Assembly: GCA_002390045.1 (NCBI GenBank)
Contig: DGSB01000019.1
Coordinates: forward strand, 41,664 to 68,569
Length of the DNA stretch: 26,906 bases
DNA from: Fibrobacter sp. UBA4373
GTDB taxonomy: Bacteria > Fibrobacterota > Fibrobacteria > Fibrobacterales > Fibrobacteraceae
Direction: 5' to 3'
Program-made: the position numbers and the translations under genes
Shown: positions 16,546-24,378 of the stretch, one piece after another
How positions within the stretch are numbered: the stretch's first letter is position 1
Layout of the letters: every line of letters begins with the position of its first letter
Notes under the pieces: model-generated
What the model was told of the DNA's origin: nothing
Seen by the model: only the letters and a program-made list of their open reading frames with translations
The model's database searches: none

Positions 16546-18021
16546 ATGAGTCGCGACATTCTTGCAGAAATCGTTGCCAAGCGCAAAGCCGATATCGAAC
16601 GTCTGGGAATCTGCTTTGGATTCGAACGCCCTAAACGCACTCGCCCACTGCACCCCTTTATTGCAAAGCCGGGAACGATTCTCGAAGTCAAACGTTCTTC
16701 GCCCTCGAAAGGAAATATCGCGATGGGTCTCGATCCTGCGGAAACAGCCCGTAAATACGCGGAAGCCGGGACTAGCGCCATTTCCGTTCTCACGGAAAGC
16801 AATTATTTTAACGGATCTCTCGCCGACATTTTAAAAGTCGCCGAAGCAGCTCCAGACTGCGCCATTTTGCGCAAGGATTTTTTGCTTTACCCAGAAGAAA
16901 TCGACGTCGCCTATGATTTTGGCGCCGACGCGGTCCTGTTAATCGCCCGCATTCTCGACGACTCCACCCTGTGCTCCATGGCAAATCGAGCTCGGGAACT
17001 TGGCATGACTCCGTTTGTCGAAGTCCGTACCGAAGATGACATCCGAAAATTAAAGCTCGTGCAGCAAAACGTCGAATGCGTCGCCGGGGTAAACGCCCGA
17101 GACCTGCGCAATTTTCACATCGATCCGCTGATTCCAGCCGCTTTCCGCAAGGAGCTTGGACCTCGGGCCGTCTTCGAAAGCGGCGTCAAAGAACCAAGCG
17201 ACGCCGCATTCGCCCGCCGTTTAGGCTTTGAAGGAATCCTGATTGGAGAAGCCGCGGCAAAGTCTCCGGATTCCGCGAAGAATCTCGTCAGCGCCTTTCT
17301 CGGAGCAACTCCAGACGGCTACGGAAAATTCTGGAAAAGATATGCCGAAAAGCGTGAAGAGGTCCGTCAAAAATTCCCAGGAAAGCCTCTTGTCAAAATT
17401 TGCGGTATCACAAGAATCGAAGACGCCCTTCTCGCCGCGGAACTCGGAGCCGACATGCTCGGATTCATGTTCTATCATCCGAGCCCGCGCAAAACGAACG
17501 AAGCGGATACCCGAAACATCGTCAAGACTTTGAAAGAAAAATTCGGAAGCCATGCGCCTCTTTGCGTAGGCGTCGTTGCCGACCACGGTAGCACCGAAGA
17601 AAAAACGGCTATGGCTCTTGCAAGCGAAGGCATTTTGGATGCAATCCAGTTCCACGGGGTAGAAATCCCTGCGGAAGCCGAAAAGGCAAACTTCGGCTAT
17701 TATAAGGCCGTTCGTCTGCAATCGCAAAAGGAAGTGGACGCCTTGATCGCAGCCTCCAAGCACAGCCTTCCGCGCACCCTCATCGACGCTTATGTGCAAA
17801 ATGTCGTCGGCGGAACGGGAAACCGCATCGATGACGCTCTTGTCGACGCGGTCCGTTCTCAAGAACCTCTTTGGATGGCCGGCGGAATTTCTCCCGAAAA
17901 CATTTCCGAGATCGTGGATCGTTTTGCGCCGGAACTCGTCGACCTTTCAACGTCACTCGAGGCGTCCTTCGGCCAAAAGAGCGAAGAAAAACTCCGAAAG
18001 TTTTTCAAAGCGGTTCGCTAA
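16546..18021 (+). CDS. trpCF: Bifunctional indole-3-glycerol phosphate synthase / phosphoribosylanthranilate isomerase
   Basis: 491 residues, two fused TIM barrels for consecutive tryptophan steps. The TrpC half (1 to about 255) has EVKRSSPSKG at 47-56 with the catalytic Lys, ILRKDFL (K110), VAGVNARDLRNF and ESGVKEPSD. The TrpF half (about 282-491) begins LVKICGITR at 282-290 with the catalytic Cys286, then GFMFYHPSPR, and ends with a phosphate-binding WMAGGISPENI and VDLSTSLEAS. Fusion in this order is known from Escherichia coli. It starts at ATG 16546 with an AGAGG site. No other trp gene is nearby, so it is an orphan. It must be read from a promoter upstream of the 16501-16530 hairpin or inside rpoZ. 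Confidence 0.95.
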   Translation: MSRDILAEIVAKRKADIERLGICFGFERPKRTRPLHPFIAKPGTILEVKRSSPSKGNIAMGLDPAETARKYAEAGTSAISVLTESNYFNGSLADILKVAEAAPDCAILRKDFLLYPEEIDVAYDFGADAVLLIARILDDSTLCSMANRARELGMTPFVEVRTEDDIRKLKLVQQNVECVAGVNARDLRNFHIDPLIPAAFRKELGPRAVFESGVKEPSDAAFARRLGFEGILIGEAAAKSPDSAKNLVSAFLGATPDGYGKFWKRYAEKREEVRQKFPGKPLVKICGITRIEDALLAAELGADMLGFMFYHPSPRKTNEADTRNIVKTLKEKFGSHAPLCVGVVADHGSTEEKTAMALASEGILDAIQFHGVEIPAEAEKANFGYYKAVRLQSQKEVDALIAASKHSLPRTLIDAYVQNVVGGTGNRIDDALVDAVRSQEPLWMAGGISPENISEIVDRFAPELVDLSTSLEASFGQKSEEKLRKFFKAVR

Positions 18022-18046
18022 AAACATTTTGGATTCGTAAAATGCG

Positions 18047-18074
18047 AAACGGTCGCTCTTTTGAGCGACCGTTT
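18047..18074. terminator. Bidirectional terminator between trpCF and tmRNA
   Basis: A 12-bp stem (AAACGGTCGCTC at 18047-18058 and GAGCGACCGTTT at 18063-18074) with a TTTT loop. It has T-rich flanks in both directions and lies 6 bases beyond the tmRNA 3' end, so it can serve both convergent transcripts. Confidence 0.8.
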
Positions 18075-18080
18075 TGAAGA

Positions 18081-18435
18081 TGGAGGTGAGGAGAGTCGAA
18101 CTCCTGTCCAAAACCACGTCCCCGTTCATTCCTACGTGCGTTCCCTTCGTATTTAAGATCTCGCCGGTCCCTACGCCCTAGAAGGTCGGCGCAGGTTCCA
18201 GCCAGCTCTGTAAAATTTCGGACAACGCCCCAGAGCATGATGCCGTCCTATCCCACATTGCGACTGGAGATCTCAACCCCGTGGGAGAGGATTCAGTTCC
18301 AGCGTTGCTATAAATTAAGCAGCGAGTGCGTAATCTTCGTTAGCACTTATTGTTTTCCGGCTTTTTTACGAGGCCAGCCAGACCCTCGGCACGCAACTCA
18401 CGCTTCAGCAGCCCTGTCGAAACCAGAGCACCCCC
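18081..18435 (-). ncRNA. ssrA: tmRNA
   Basis: It rescues ribosomes stalled on broken messages and tags the protein for proteolysis. On the minus strand the 5' end GGGGGTG (18435 to 18429) pairs with CACCTCC (18088 to 18082), with one G-T wobble, and the 5' region has the typical CTGGTTTCGACAGGG, with a T-arm GGAGTTCGACTCTCC near the 3' end. The tag frame runs from 18344 to 18315 and reads ANEDYALAA followed by TAA, close to the tags of many bacteria. The terminal CCA is not encoded (A at 18081 then TCT). Confidence 0.96.
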
Positions 18436-18451
18436 GCAGAATTACTCTTCT

Positions 18452-18480
18452 AATTTATGAAATTTTCGGAAAGACTTCAA
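18452..18480 (-). promoter_or_regulatory. Candidate tmRNA promoter
   Basis: Read on the minus strand, TTGAAG (18480 to 18475) and TAAATT (18457 to 18452) are 17 bases apart, leaving 16 bases before the mature tmRNA 5' end, which RNase P would process. Each box matches consensus in four of six positions. Confidence 0.45.
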
Positions 18481-18525
18481 GTCCTCTCCCTTATTCCAAC
18501 ATGGAACTTCAGAAACATCCCCTTT

Positions 18526-20799
18526 TTACCTTGTAAAACGGACATTTTGGAGTCCCTCGGAAGATTTCACCATCAAGATGTAATTTCCCTTCGCAAAATC
18601 TCGAATTTCCACATTCACCGAACGAGAATCCACCTTTTGGCTTTTCAGAACTTTACCGCGAAGATCCGTTACATAAAGCATCTTGGAGCCTGTCGGGAGC
18701 TTCACCACTAAAGTTTCTCCGATTTTCACCGCCGAAAGCTTTTCGGCCACAAAGGTCCGATCCTTGACCAAAGTCTTGTCGTCTTCAATTTCATACCAAG
18801 CCGCATTTTCAATGCTTGCCGTCACTTCAGGAACCGCTTCCGTACGGTTCGCTCCGTAATTGTCCAAGGTCAGCATGCCGTCATCGACCATGCCATAAAA
18901 CACGCCTTTCGAAATCGTCGACGTAAAATTATTTTCCAAATCACCACGAAGCTGAGCCGTTCCGTTCACCGTCTTATCGGCAACAGCCCACATCACGCCG
19001 TAGATTTCTGCACTCCCTCCAATAGTACTGTTGACGATAATCGACAAGGCGCCGACTTTCGCATTTTCGGATATTTTTCCACTGACAAGCCAAGCGTCAT
19101 CTTCTAGGATCGCATTATCGGAAATCGTTCCTCCGGTAACCAAAGCACGTCCACGAAGGACCGCACTTCCGCTAATCGTTCCACCATTCACCACGGCAAA
19201 GTCTTCTATCCGCACATTGCCGCTGATATTTCCGCCGTTTACCACGGCATTCGGGCCCACATAAACCGTCGAAGCCACGCTTGCGCTATTGCTAACCCAG
19301 CCGCCTCCATTGGAATGTCTGGAATAATTCGCGGTACTGCTCGGAACCCAGGCGTTCTCCTGGAATCCTTCCGGTTTACCGTTTTCCACTTCAATCATAT
19401 AAGGGTATCGATAAATGCTGTAATAGAATTGGTCCCAAAGGATCGTATGCATTTTCGAAGGAGCCGCGGTTACGGCAAGCCAAAGCGCCTTGTCAGAATT
19501 CTGCACCTCAATCGAAATATTTCCCGCCGTATCGAGCTTCATTTCGCTGTAACGCGGTGATCCGTCCGAGCCTTCGGCAACAAGTCCAAAAGCCCACTGG
19601 CTCGCCGCTTCGGGAATCGTATCCGGCGAATAATTGCACCAATGATAAACTTTGTCGTAGTAATCCGTATTATCGCCAAAGCAGGTATAGCCGCTGACCA
19701 CTTTTTCATGCTGTACAATGCCACGGAATTTTACCGTCACCTTTCCTGCTGAATCCGGATAAATGCGCACCAAATTGTATCCCCAACGCTGCGGAGCCCA
19801 ATAACTTGGGGAGATATAGCGATTATTTGCCGAATCCAAGCGATTCATCATGGTCACACGGGGATGTCTGCGATAAATGTCCCCCCAACCTGTCGCCCGG
19901 CGTGTTTCGAATTCATAATCGCCCCAAGTTTTTTGATAAAGAGCCTTCTTTGCCGGCGCATATTCAAGGGTCGCATTTTTCATGGCAAACTTTCCAAACT
20001 GTTTGTTTAGAGAATCGAGACTCCAGCCATACACCATCATCATGGCGGTGAACGGAGTCTGCAACATACGCGCTTCCGTTCCGTCGTCCCCTACCGATTC
20101 CATCCAGATCCGATTGAATTCCATGGCGCCAGCATAGCCACCCCCGAATTCTTCCTTCAAATGCTCCATAAATTGCCAGTTGCAGTAGCGGTCTCGGGTA
20201 GAGCCGTAATACAGGTACGGAAAATTGATCAGAGCCTCGGAACAGTAGTGCGCATCTGTCGGGTAAACCTGATGCGCCATCCAGTTTGCATGGGATTCCG
20301 CAATCCAGCCCGTGTGGGAATTATTCCCCATCCATCCTGCCACGCCCTGCATACCATGCGCATATTCATGCGCAAGCCCCCAGGTATCCGATAAGGCGCC
20401 GTTTCCAAGCCAAAGCCCAGGGGAGCATTCTCCATTCAGGCAGGCTTCCGAATTCGACCCACCATATAAAGCTCCCATTTTTGAATTTTCAAAAATATAA
20501 GCAACGCTCTTGTACTTCAGATTGGCAGAGCTTGGCTGCGGAAGCATCCATTTTAAGGAATCATGGTAAACGGAAAAAATATATTCAAGCGTTTTCAAGG
20601 CGGTCTCTGCATCGCTTAATGATACGCTTACATTGTTCGCAGACCCGTCGTCAAAAGTCGCCTTTTTGCAAATTTCAAAATGATCCGACGAAGCGATCAG
20701 CGTATGCCCTTTCGCTTCACAAACCGGACTCCAAGTTTGCGAAAACGCAGAACCGAATCCTAACACGACCGTCGCCGTAGAAATCAAGACCTTTTTCAC
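18526..20799 (-). CDS. Secreted DUF6055-like metalloprotease-like protein with beta-helix repeats and type IX sorting tail
   Basis: 757 residues. It begins with GTG (20797-20799) with AAGGAG 7 bases upstream. Signal peptide at 1-20 (VVLGFGSAFS). The N-terminal part carries HEYAH at 144-148 in GLAHEYAHGMQG, and a probable third zinc ligand in WIAESHANW (E168), as in gluzincin-type proteases; DUF6055-like assignment is from memory of this pattern. Residues about 520-640 are imperfect repeats such as AVVNGGTISGSAVLRG and ALVTGGTISDNAILED, fitting a left-handed beta-helix. The last about 70 residues (SKMLYVTDLRGKVLKS, RDFAKGNYILMVKSSEG, ending VRFTR) look like a type IX secretion sorting domain. 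It probably acts at or outside the outer membrane on protein or glycoprotein substrates. Confidence 0.8.
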   Translation of the reverse strand: MKKVLISTATVVLGFGSAFSQTWSPVCEAKGHTLIASSDHFEICKKATFDDGSANNVSVSLSDAETALKTLEYIFSVYHDSLKWMLPQPSSANLKYKSVAYIFENSKMGALYGGSNSEACLNGECSPGLWLGNGALSDTWGLAHEYAHGMQGVAGWMGNNSHTGWIAESHANWMAHQVYPTDAHYCSEALINFPYLYYGSTRDRYCNWQFMEHLKEEFGGGYAGAMEFNRIWMESVGDDGTEARMLQTPFTAMMMVYGWSLDSLNKQFGKFAMKNATLEYAPAKKALYQKTWGDYEFETRRATGWGDIYRRHPRVTMMNRLDSANNRYISPSYWAPQRWGYNLVRIYPDSAGKVTVKFRGIVQHEKVVSGYTCFGDNTDYYDKVYHWCNYSPDTIPEAASQWAFGLVAEGSDGSPRYSEMKLDTAGNISIEVQNSDKALWLAVTAAPSKMHTILWDQFYYSIYRYPYMIEVENGKPEGFQENAWVPSSTANYSRHSNGGGWVSNSASVASTVYVGPNAVVNGGNISGNVRIEDFAVVNGGTISGSAVLRGRALVTGGTISDNAILEDDAWLVSGKISENAKVGALSIIVNSTIGGSAEIYGVMWAVADKTVNGTAQLRGDLENNFTSTISKGVFYGMVDDGMLTLDNYGANRTEAVPEVTASIENAAWYEIEDDKTLVKDRTFVAEKLSAVKIGETLVVKLPTGSKMLYVTDLRGKVLKSQKVDSRSVNVEIRDFAKGNYILMVKSSEGLQNVRFTR

Positions 20800-20891
20800 A
20801 GCCCATCTCCTTTTTAGAATTAAAATATTCTGAGATGGAAAAAGAAAGCCTTTTTATGGGCAAAAAATGTGTTAAAGTCGTGTTAAAAAGA

Positions 20892-20935
20892 GAAAAAAAG
20901 TTCCAAAAAGCCCAAAGGATTCCCTCTGGACTTTT
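20892..20935 (-). terminator. Probable terminator of the 11-residue-repeat gene
   Basis: Read on the minus strand, AAAAGTCC (20935 to 20928) pairs with GGGCTTTT (20913 to 20906) with one G-T wobble, and the loop can pair further. After five bases comes a seven-T run (20899 to 20892 region). It lies about 20 bases past the gene's stop. Confidence 0.45.
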
Positions 20936-20954
20936 AGAATACGAATAAGCTTGA

Positions 20955-21245
20955 TTATTTGAAGAAATTTGAAACCGCGTTCGCAGCCTTGGTCAAACCT
21001 TTTTCGGTGCCTTCCGCCGCCTTCGTGATTCCCTTTTCGGCTCCGGCAGCACCTTTTTTGACACCTTTTTCAGCACCGGCGGCACCTTTCTTGACACCTT
21101 TTTCAGTTCCGGCAGCACCCTTTTTAATGCCTTTTTCGGTTCCGGCGGCAGCCTTGTCAACGGTTTCGCTTGCCGTTGCCGCATAGCTCACACTTCCCAT
21201 CGCGAGAAGGACCGAGATACCCAAAAGAATTTTGCGCAATTTCAT
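20955..21245 (-). CDS. Small secreted protein made of six 11-residue repeats (LEA-like)
   Basis: 96 residues. The signal peptide is at 1-22 (ILLGISVLLAMGSVSYA). Residues 31-96 are six tandem 11-mers of the type KGAAGTEKGVK, with the last degenerate (KAANAVSNFFK). Ala, Gly, Lys and Glu dominate. The 11-residue period resembles group 3 LEA proteins, which fold as amphipathic helices on drying or membrane contact; that is analogy only. A GAGG site lies 5 bases before the ATG. It is divergent from the ABC transporter genes and upstream of the metalloprotease-like gene on the same strand, with a probable terminator between. Function unknown. Confidence 0.75.
   Translation of the reverse strand: MKLRKILLGISVLLAMGSVSYAATASETVDKAAAGTEKGIKKGAAGTEKGVKKGAAGAEKGVKKGAAGAEKGITKAAEGTEKGLTKAANAVSNFFK
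20958..21155 (-). repeat. Six tandem 33-bp coding repeats
   Basis: The DNA encoding residues 31-96 of the small secreted protein is six units of 33 bp in frame, most alike in the middle (units 2-4), where CTTTTTTGACACC and GCACC elements recur. The units differ at synonymous positions, so they are not a recent exact duplication. Confidence 0.8.
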
Positions 21246-21309
21246 TTTCGCCTCACAGGATTTTTAATTACACGCTTAGAATAACGCTCATTTCCTTCAT
21301 AAACCCACG

Positions 21310-21337
21310 TTTTCAAAAAATCTCTGTTAAATATAAA
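21310..21337 (+). promoter_or_regulatory. Candidate promoter of the ABC transporter operon
   Basis: TTTTCA (21310-21315) and TATAAA (21332-21337) are 16 bases apart and about 40 bases before the start codon. The region is AT-rich, so chance matches are easy. Confidence 0.3.
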
Positions 21338-21376
21338 CTAAATTTAGAGCAGAACCCATTAAACAAATCGAAACAG

Positions 21377-22870
21377 ATGATCCGGAACACACTTCTATTC
21401 CTTACAAGTTTGTTTATCTCGCTCGCCATCACCGCCTGCGAAAATTCCCAAAACGCCCTCCAGAACCGCGTTTTTTCCATCCAAGACCTAGGCCACAAAA
21501 AAGTAGGCGTCCAGATCGGCAACACCGCCGACATCTATGCATCGGACTTCGGAGGAGACACTGCCAAGATCGATGTGGAACGCTATACCAAACTCGCCGA
21601 TGCGATCCAGGCTCTCCGTCAAGGAAAAATCGATGCCGTTATGAGCGACGACGAACCGGCAAAGGCTTTTGTCAAGCAAAACCCATCGCTTCGCATCCTC
21701 GACGAAGTCTTTGCCGAAGAATTCTTCGCCGGAGTCATCGCCAAGGAAAATAAAAGCCTTCTCGACAGCGTCAACCTCGCCATCCGAGAAATGAAGGCGA
21801 ACGGAATTTACGATTCCCTATTCAACCGATACATCAACCGCACAAGCGAATTCCGTTACACGCCAAAAGTCCAGAACGGTCCGAAGCTCGTTCTCGCGAC
21901 CAACGCGCAATTTCCTCCATACGAATATCACGAAGGCAACCAAATCATCGGTTTAGACATCGACATCTGCTATTATATCGCCGATTTCCTCGGGCGCACC
22001 CTTGAAATCCAGGATATTGAATTCGACGCGATCATCAACGCCGTTTCCTCAGGCAAGGCCGACATGGGTTTTGCCGGATTCTCCGTGACCGAAGAACGCA
22101 AAAAGTCCATCCATTTTACTGACAATTACACGCTTTCCAAAATCGTCGTCATCGTCCGCGGAGAAAAAAACGACGAGCTTGACGAAAGTTTCTCCGAACA
22201 CTTTTACAAGAATTTCATCCAGGATGCCCGTTGGAAATTTATCGTCCAAGGCCTCGGAAACACGCTCCTCATTTCCTTCTTCGCAGCCCTTCTTGGCATT
22301 GTCATCGGCTTCCTCATCGCCATGTTCCGCGTGAACAACGAATACAACGGACGTTACAAAATTCCTAACGCCATCGGCAAAGTTTATCTCGCCGTCATCC
22401 GCGGAACCCCGATGATGGTCCAACTTTTGATCATTTACTATGTCGTATTTTCATCCGTCAACATCAACAAGATTCTTGTCGCCATCATCGCATTCGGCTT
22501 GAATTCCGGAGCCTACGTTTCCGAAATCATCCGCAGCGGCATCAAAGGTGTGGATCCTGGGCAAATCGAAGCGGGTCGCAGCCTCGGTCTCCGATTCCGC
22601 ACGGTCCTCTTCTACGTCGTCTATCCGCAAGCCTTTAAAAATTCCATGCCCGCCCTGACAAACGAATTCGTTTCCCTCATCAAGGAAACTTCGATTGTCG
22701 GCTACATCGGTCTCACCGACCTGACCCGTGGCGGAGACATTATCCGCAGCATGACATACGAGGCCATGCTCCCGCTTCTTGCCGTCGCCGCAATTTATTT
22801 TGTACTCGTTGCGGGCCTTTCTACCGTCGTCTCTAAGCTTGAAAAGAGGATGAAGAAAAATGAACGCTAA
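21377..22870 (+). CDS. Polar amino-acid ABC transporter: lipobox-anchored, permuted substrate-binding domain fused to permease
   Basis: 497 residues. I start at ATG 21377; the frame is open upstream, but that part looks random and overlaps the divergent gene. Residues 1-20 are a signal ending in a lipobox (LAITAC, Cys21). Residues 34-152 match the second half of a family 3 binding protein (IQDLGHKKVGVQIGNTAD, RQGKIDAVMSDDEPAKAF, ANGIYDSLFNRYI). Residues 168-262 match the first half (KLVLATNAQFPPYEY, GLDIDICYYIADFLG, SGKADMGFAGFSVTEERK). Residues 275-497 are a HisM/GlnP-type permease (RWKFIVQGLGNTLLIS, RGTPMMVQL, EAGRSLGLRFRTVLFY with the EAA loop). The order of the halves is therefore swapped. 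The ATPase gene overlaps its end by 11 bases. Confidence 0.9.
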   Translation: MIRNTLLFLTSLFISLAITACENSQNALQNRVFSIQDLGHKKVGVQIGNTADIYASDFGGDTAKIDVERYTKLADAIQALRQGKIDAVMSDDEPAKAFVKQNPSLRILDEVFAEEFFAGVIAKENKSLLDSVNLAIREMKANGIYDSLFNRYINRTSEFRYTPKVQNGPKLVLATNAQFPPYEYHEGNQIIGLDIDICYYIADFLGRTLEIQDIEFDAIINAVSSGKADMGFAGFSVTEERKKSIHFTDNYTLSKIVVIVRGEKNDELDESFSEHFYKNFIQDARWKFIVQGLGNTLLISFFAALLGIVIGFLIAMFRVNNEYNGRYKIPNAIGKVYLAVIRGTPMMVQLLIIYYVVFSSVNINKILVAIIAFGLNSGAYVSEIIRSGIKGVDPGQIEAGRSLGLRFRTVLFYVVYPQAFKNSMPALTNEFVSLIKETSIVGYIGLTDLTRGGDIIRSMTYEAMLPLLAVAAIYFVLVAGLSTVVSKLEKRMKKNER

Positions 22871-23606
22871 TAGTGAAATTTTGATTCAGGTCAAGAATCT
22901 CTGCAAAGCTTATGGCGAAAAGCAGATTCTCAAGAGCGTCTCCTTGGATGTTCACAAAGGCGATGTCATTGCAATCATCGGGCCTTCAGGTTGTGGAAAA
23001 TCCACTTTTTTACGCCAGCTGAATCTTCTCGAAAAGCCGACAAGTGGCGACATTCTCCTTGACGGAGAAAGCATTCTTCAAAAAAAGATTTCTAAGCCGG
23101 ACATCCGGAAGCGCGTAGGAATGGTCTTCCAACAGTTCAACCTGTTCAAGAACATGACCGCCCTCAAAAACATCCAGTTTGCCCCGGCAAAGCTCGGTCT
23201 CCTCTCCAAAGCCGAAGCCGAAACAAAAGCTCGCGAACTTTTAGCGCGCGTAGGACTTTCCGACAGGGCCGATCATTATCCGGCACAACTTTCCGGTGGA
23301 CAGCAGCAGCGCATCGCAATCGCACGCGCTCTTGCCATGAATCCAGAAGTGCTCCTGTTCGACGAGCCCACAAGCGCGCTCGATCCGGAAATGGTCGGAG
23401 AAGTTCTCAAAATCATGAAGGAACTCGCCCAATCCGGCATGACCATGCTCGTCGTAACCCACGAAATGAATTTCGCCAAAGAAGTCGCCAATCGCGTACT
23501 CTTCTTCTCGGACGGAATCATCAAGGAAGACGGTTCTCCGGAAGAAATTTTCGACCACCCCAAGGATGCCCGCCTTCAGGAATTTCTTTCCGCGTTAAAA
23601 AAGTAA
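22860..23606 (+). CDS. Polar amino-acid ABC transporter ATP-binding protein (GlnQ-like)
   Basis: 248 residues, complete. It powers the transporter encoded just upstream. Walker A GPSGCGKS at 41-48, signature LSGGQ at 144-148, Walker B LLFDEPTSALDPE from about 165, and a switch His in VVTHEMNFAKEVA are all present. The family-specific GMVFQQFNLFKNMTALKNI marks it as a polar amino-acid type. It starts inside the last codons of the permease fusion gene, so translation is coupled. It ends one base from the stop of the convergent alsD gene; its probable terminator lies inside alsD (23676-23708). Confidence 0.95.
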   Translation: MNANSEILIQVKNLCKAYGEKQILKSVSLDVHKGDVIAIIGPSGCGKSTFLRQLNLLEKPTSGDILLDGESILQKKISKPDIRKRVGMVFQQFNLFKNMTALKNIQFAPAKLGLLSKAEAETKARELLARVGLSDRADHYPAQLSGGQQQRIAIARALAMNPEVLLFDEPTSALDPEMVGEVLKIMKELAQSGMTMLVVTHEMNFAKEVANRVLFFSDGIIKEDGSPEEIFDHPKDARLQEFLSALKK

Positions 23607-23607
23607 A

Positions 23608-24321
23608 TTAACCCTTTCCCTGCTCCACCTGCTTGATGTCCTTCTGGGACGCCTTGGTCAGGGAGTAAGTATCGAATGCAGCTTCCGTCGGGAGCTGCAT
23701 TTCTAATTGGCAGATCTTGTCCAGGCGCGCAGAACCGGACACCATCGAAAGATCGAAAACATGACCGCCACGCGTCTTGTCTTCCGAAACAAAATGGAAA
23801 TGCCAGCCCGCCGCATTGATACCTTCCATATAATCCGGATAATACAGACACACCAGCGAGCCTTGGACATTTTCAAAAGCAAAGGCTTTTTGATTCATCC
23901 CGAGCAGCTCTTTCAGTTCCACGTGCTGGGTTCTTAGACCGTTTTCCGAACGGGCATTCACCTTTTCAAAGAAACCGTCGATTCGCACAATGTGCATGCT
24001 GTTCAGACCGAAGCCTTCCTCAATTTTCAAATTCAACAAGTCCTTCAAACGAGCCACATTCGGCACCGCACCCAGCTCGAACTGACAAGAGCCTTTCAAC
24101 CATCCAACCGATGCAAAAGGCACTCCCGTCGAAACGTCCGTTTCCGTAACCGAACCATCATCCCCAGCCCGGTAGCAATGCCCGTCGACAACGATCATTT
24201 CCCCATCCAGGTTTTCAAAAGTACCAAGGCCCGTATCGCCATGCGCCAAGAGGTCCGCAACGGTAACGACCTTTCGGGTATAACCCAGCGCTAATGCATT
24301 CAACGTGGAAATCTGATACAT
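23608..24321 (-). CDS. alsD: Alpha-acetolactate decarboxylase
   Basis: 237 residues from the ATG at 24321, chosen over an upstream in-frame ATG because GGGGAG sits 5 bases before it. It converts acetolactate to acetoin, drawing pyruvate-derived carbon away from branched-chain amino-acid synthesis. The zinc motif is GWHFHFVSEDKTRGGHVFD, with H174, H176 and H187, and the family's GLGTFENLDGEMIVVDG is near 31-47. No acetolactate synthase gene is in view, so the partner enzyme is elsewhere. It is downstream of purO on the same strand but has its own promoter candidate. Confidence 0.92.
   Translation of the reverse strand: MYQISTLNALALGYTRKVVTVADLLAHGDTGLGTFENLDGEMIVVDGHCYRAGDDGSVTETDVSTGVPFASVGWLKGSCQFELGAVPNVARLKDLLNLKIEEGFGLNSMHIVRIDGFFEKVNARSENGLRTQHVELKELLGMNQKAFAFENVQGSLVCLYYPDYMEGINAAGWHFHFVSEDKTRGGHVFDLSMVSGSARLDKICQLEMQLPTEAAFDTYSLTKASQKDIKQVEQGKG
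23676..23708 (+). terminator. Candidate terminator of the ABC ATPase gene, inside alsD
   Basis: An 11-bp stem (ATGCAGCTTCC at 23676-23686 and GGGAGCTGCAT at 23690-23700) with one G-T wobble and a GTC loop, followed by TTCTAATT. The T-run is poor, so confidence is limited. Confidence 0.4.
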
Positions 24322-24349
24322 GCGTTCTCCCCTAAAGTCTTTGTTTTTC

Positions 24350-24378
24350 ATTAAAATAGAAAACCCGAAAGTTGTCAC
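24350..24378 (-). promoter_or_regulatory. Candidate alsD promoter overlapping the purO terminator
   Basis: Read on the minus strand, GTGACA (24378 to 24373) and TTTAAT (24355 to 24350) each match consensus in five of six positions and are 17 bases apart. The -35 begins in the terminator loop and runs into its right arm. Confidence 0.55.

Noticed and set aside
18237..18536. A 99-codon + strand open frame over the tmRNA
   Set aside because: It lies across the conserved tmRNA structure on the opposite strand and has no protein features.
20958..21155. Regular 33-bp repeats that might be read as a CRISPR array
   Set aside because: There are no unique spacers; the repeats are contiguous, in frame and encode 11-residue units of a protein with a signal peptide.
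21170..21376. A longer start of the permease fusion protein that might contain the missing first half of the binding domain
   Set aside because: The open frame upstream encodes a basic, low-similarity stretch antisense to the divergent gene, with no binding-domain motif; a clear signal/lipobox begins at 21377.
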